A stretch of DNA of 64,000 nt from a virus: the IMG/VR virus record IMGVR_UViG_3300028800_000061, positions 95,824 through 159,823 of that record; one strand, written 5' to 3'. Under the pieces are notes generated by a model. The model saw only the letters and a program-made list of their open reading frames with translations, searched no databases and was not told the origin of the DNA. Made by a program: the position numbers and the translations under genes. Of the stretch, positions 62,980-64,000 are shown in pieces. Every line of letters begins with the position of its first letter. Position 1 is the first letter of the stretch.

Positions 62980-64000
62980 TTACGCGGCGGTGTTCCGGCC
63001 GCCGGCTACTGAGCGCGCCAGCGCCCGCTCGACATCTCCCAAACTCAGCCCGCTGCCGTCCGGCCGGCGGGCGTTGCACATCAGGTCGTACATGTCTGAG
63101 GTGGGCTGCTTGGCCAGCGCCGCCTGAACTGCTGCCACATCCTCATCCGCGCGGGCGGCCATCTCCGGGTCGGCATCAGCGGGGCTGCGGGTCAGCACGG
63201 CGGTCGCTGTGCCTGCCACCGCCGCCGCTTCCTGGCTGATGACAGGCATCCGGCCGTTCCACTCGGTGATCACCTGCTGGTGAACGAGCCCGAACTTCTT
63301 CATCGCCGCAGCGACCGGGGGGTCATACAAGATTGGGGTCTGGCTGATCACTCCTGCGACATGGCGGATGTCAAACCCCGTCTCGCCTTGCTCCAGGTTC
63401 TCCGGCGCCCACTTGGTGAACCACTTCGCGGATGGCCTGTTATCGACACCCTTGATGTAGCCGCCGCCCTGCTCCGTGGTCGGGATCTTCGTGGAGTCAC
63501 CTGTGACGCCGAACATGCTGCCGGTCAGCGAATCGGTGCGGAACGCCAGGGCCTGGAGGGAGATCAGCATTTCGCGGATTTCCCGCAAGCCCATCTGCGA
63601 CAAGTCACCGATCTGGGATGCGAGCAGCAGATGGAGTCCGAGTTTGCGGAATGTGGTGGCTGCGATCGCCAGGCAGGCGACAGCTTCCTCCCGCAAGTTC
63701 TTGTCCCGGCATGCGACCATCAGCGGGATCTCATCGATGTCGACCACGATCAGCGGCCGGCCGGGCGCCGGGTCAAACCAGCCTTTGCCCGTGTTGGTGC
63801 GCCGCTGGCCGGTGACCGGATCTTGGTCGTACCAGATTTCCTCGGACATGTGCTCTGAGCGTGCCGCCGCCGCGGTGACCGCGAGCTGCAGCAGCTCAAC
63901 GACACCTTCCGGACCCCAGCCGAGCAGATCTGCACGGTCACGCCACACACTGAACGGCTGACGTTGCGGATCACCCATCCACACGTCGATCATCCGCTGC
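62980..64000 (-). CDS. FtsK/SpoIIIE (TraB-like) ATPase, C-terminal part
   Basis: The frame is open to the right edge, so only about 340 C-terminal residues are seen. LIVVDIDEIPLMVACRDKNL is a Walker B region and LGLHLLLASQIGDLSQMGLR matches the following sensor region of FtsK/SpoIIIE translocases. The Walker A must lie beyond 64000. Actinophages and conjugative plasmids carry such double-stranded-DNA pumps (TraB/TraSA); here it could act in DNA segregation or transfer. Confidence 0.75.
   Translation of the reverse strand, partial: QRMIDVWMGDPQRQPFSVWRDRADLLGWGPEGVVELLQLAVTAAAARSEHMSEEIWYDQDPVTGQRRTNTGKGWFDPAPGRPLIVVDIDEIPLMVACRDKNLREEAVACLAIAATTFRKLGLHLLLASQIGDLSQMGLREIREMLISLQALAFRTDSLTGSMFGVTGDSTKIPTTEQGGGYIKGVDNRPSAKWFTKWAPENLEQGETGFDIRHVAGVISQTPILYDPPVAAAMKKFGLVHQQVITEWNGRMPVISQEAAAVAGTATAVLTRSPADADPEMAARADEDVAAVQAALAKQPTSDMYDLMCNARRPDGSGLSLGDVERALARSVAGGRNTAA

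Noticed and set aside
1-64000. CRISPR arrays
   Set aside because: The repeat arrays seen (25.1, 26.3, 28.1 kb) have degenerate units and no unique spacers of constant length.
1-64000. Integrase, att core, lysin or holin module
   Set aside because: No recombinase or peptidoglycan hydrolase motif was found; small membrane peptides alone do not support a lysis call.

Overview
The window is part of the genome of a siphovirus-like phage (or a prophage) of a high-GC Gram-positive host, most likely an actinomycete. The evidence is strongly GC-biased codon use, dense gene packing with ATGA/GTGA start-stop overlaps, HK97-type head genes, a long tape measure gene, and accessory genes typical of actinobacteriophages (DUF2786, FtsK/TraB-like ATPase, ParB-like and PAPS-reductase-like proteins, zinc-ribbon orphans). 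No integrase, lysin or CRISPR array is visible. Both ends cut through genes: a minor tail gene on the left and an FtsK-like gene on the right.

Layout. 1-22.7 kb is the structural module, read leftwards: portal (with a ParB-like C-terminal domain and a probable -1 frameshift into a MuF domain), HNH endonuclease, prohead protease/scaffold fusion, major capsid gene interrupted by a group I intron, head-tail connectors, major tail protein, frameshifting tail-assembly chaperone, tape measure and minor tail genes. A rightward VSR-like homing-endonuclease-type gene sits in this block at 17.2-18.4 kb. 22.7-33.3 kb holds short cassettes of small unknown genes on both strands, most of them behind one conserved promoter-operator, separated by strong terminators and by GATC-rich iteron-like arrays. 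33.3-35.5 kb carries the terminase genes, far from the other head genes. 35.6-49.8 kb is a rightward early-type region of about 35 small genes, mostly orphans, with an SF1 (UvrD/Rep) helicase, a GIY-YIG protein and a DUF2786 protein. 49.8-56.0 kb (leftward) has two ParB-like genes, three PAPS-reductase-like PP-loop genes, a class II glutamine amidotransferase domain and a cupin. 56.0-64 kb (leftward) has the tRNA locus, a metallopeptidase, small HTH and membrane proteins, and the FtsK-like ATPase.

Most striking observation. At 57.0-57.3 kb two tRNA-like units occur in circularly permuted order: the T-arm and 3' acceptor strand come first, then a 5-7 nt spacer, then the 5' acceptor strand and D-arm. 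In both units the acceptor strands match each other across the spacer, and the outer flanks are complementary to each other. Permuted tRNA genes are known from algae and archaea; I know of no described phage example. The anticodons cannot be read with confidence.

Other linked themes. The same slippery heptamer CCCAAAA lies at two probable frameshift sites. A 21-bp operator dyad (TTGTCC-N9-GGACAA) overlaps the -10 box at twelve sites on both strands and probably defines a phage regulon. All functional statements come from reading motifs; no database search was run.
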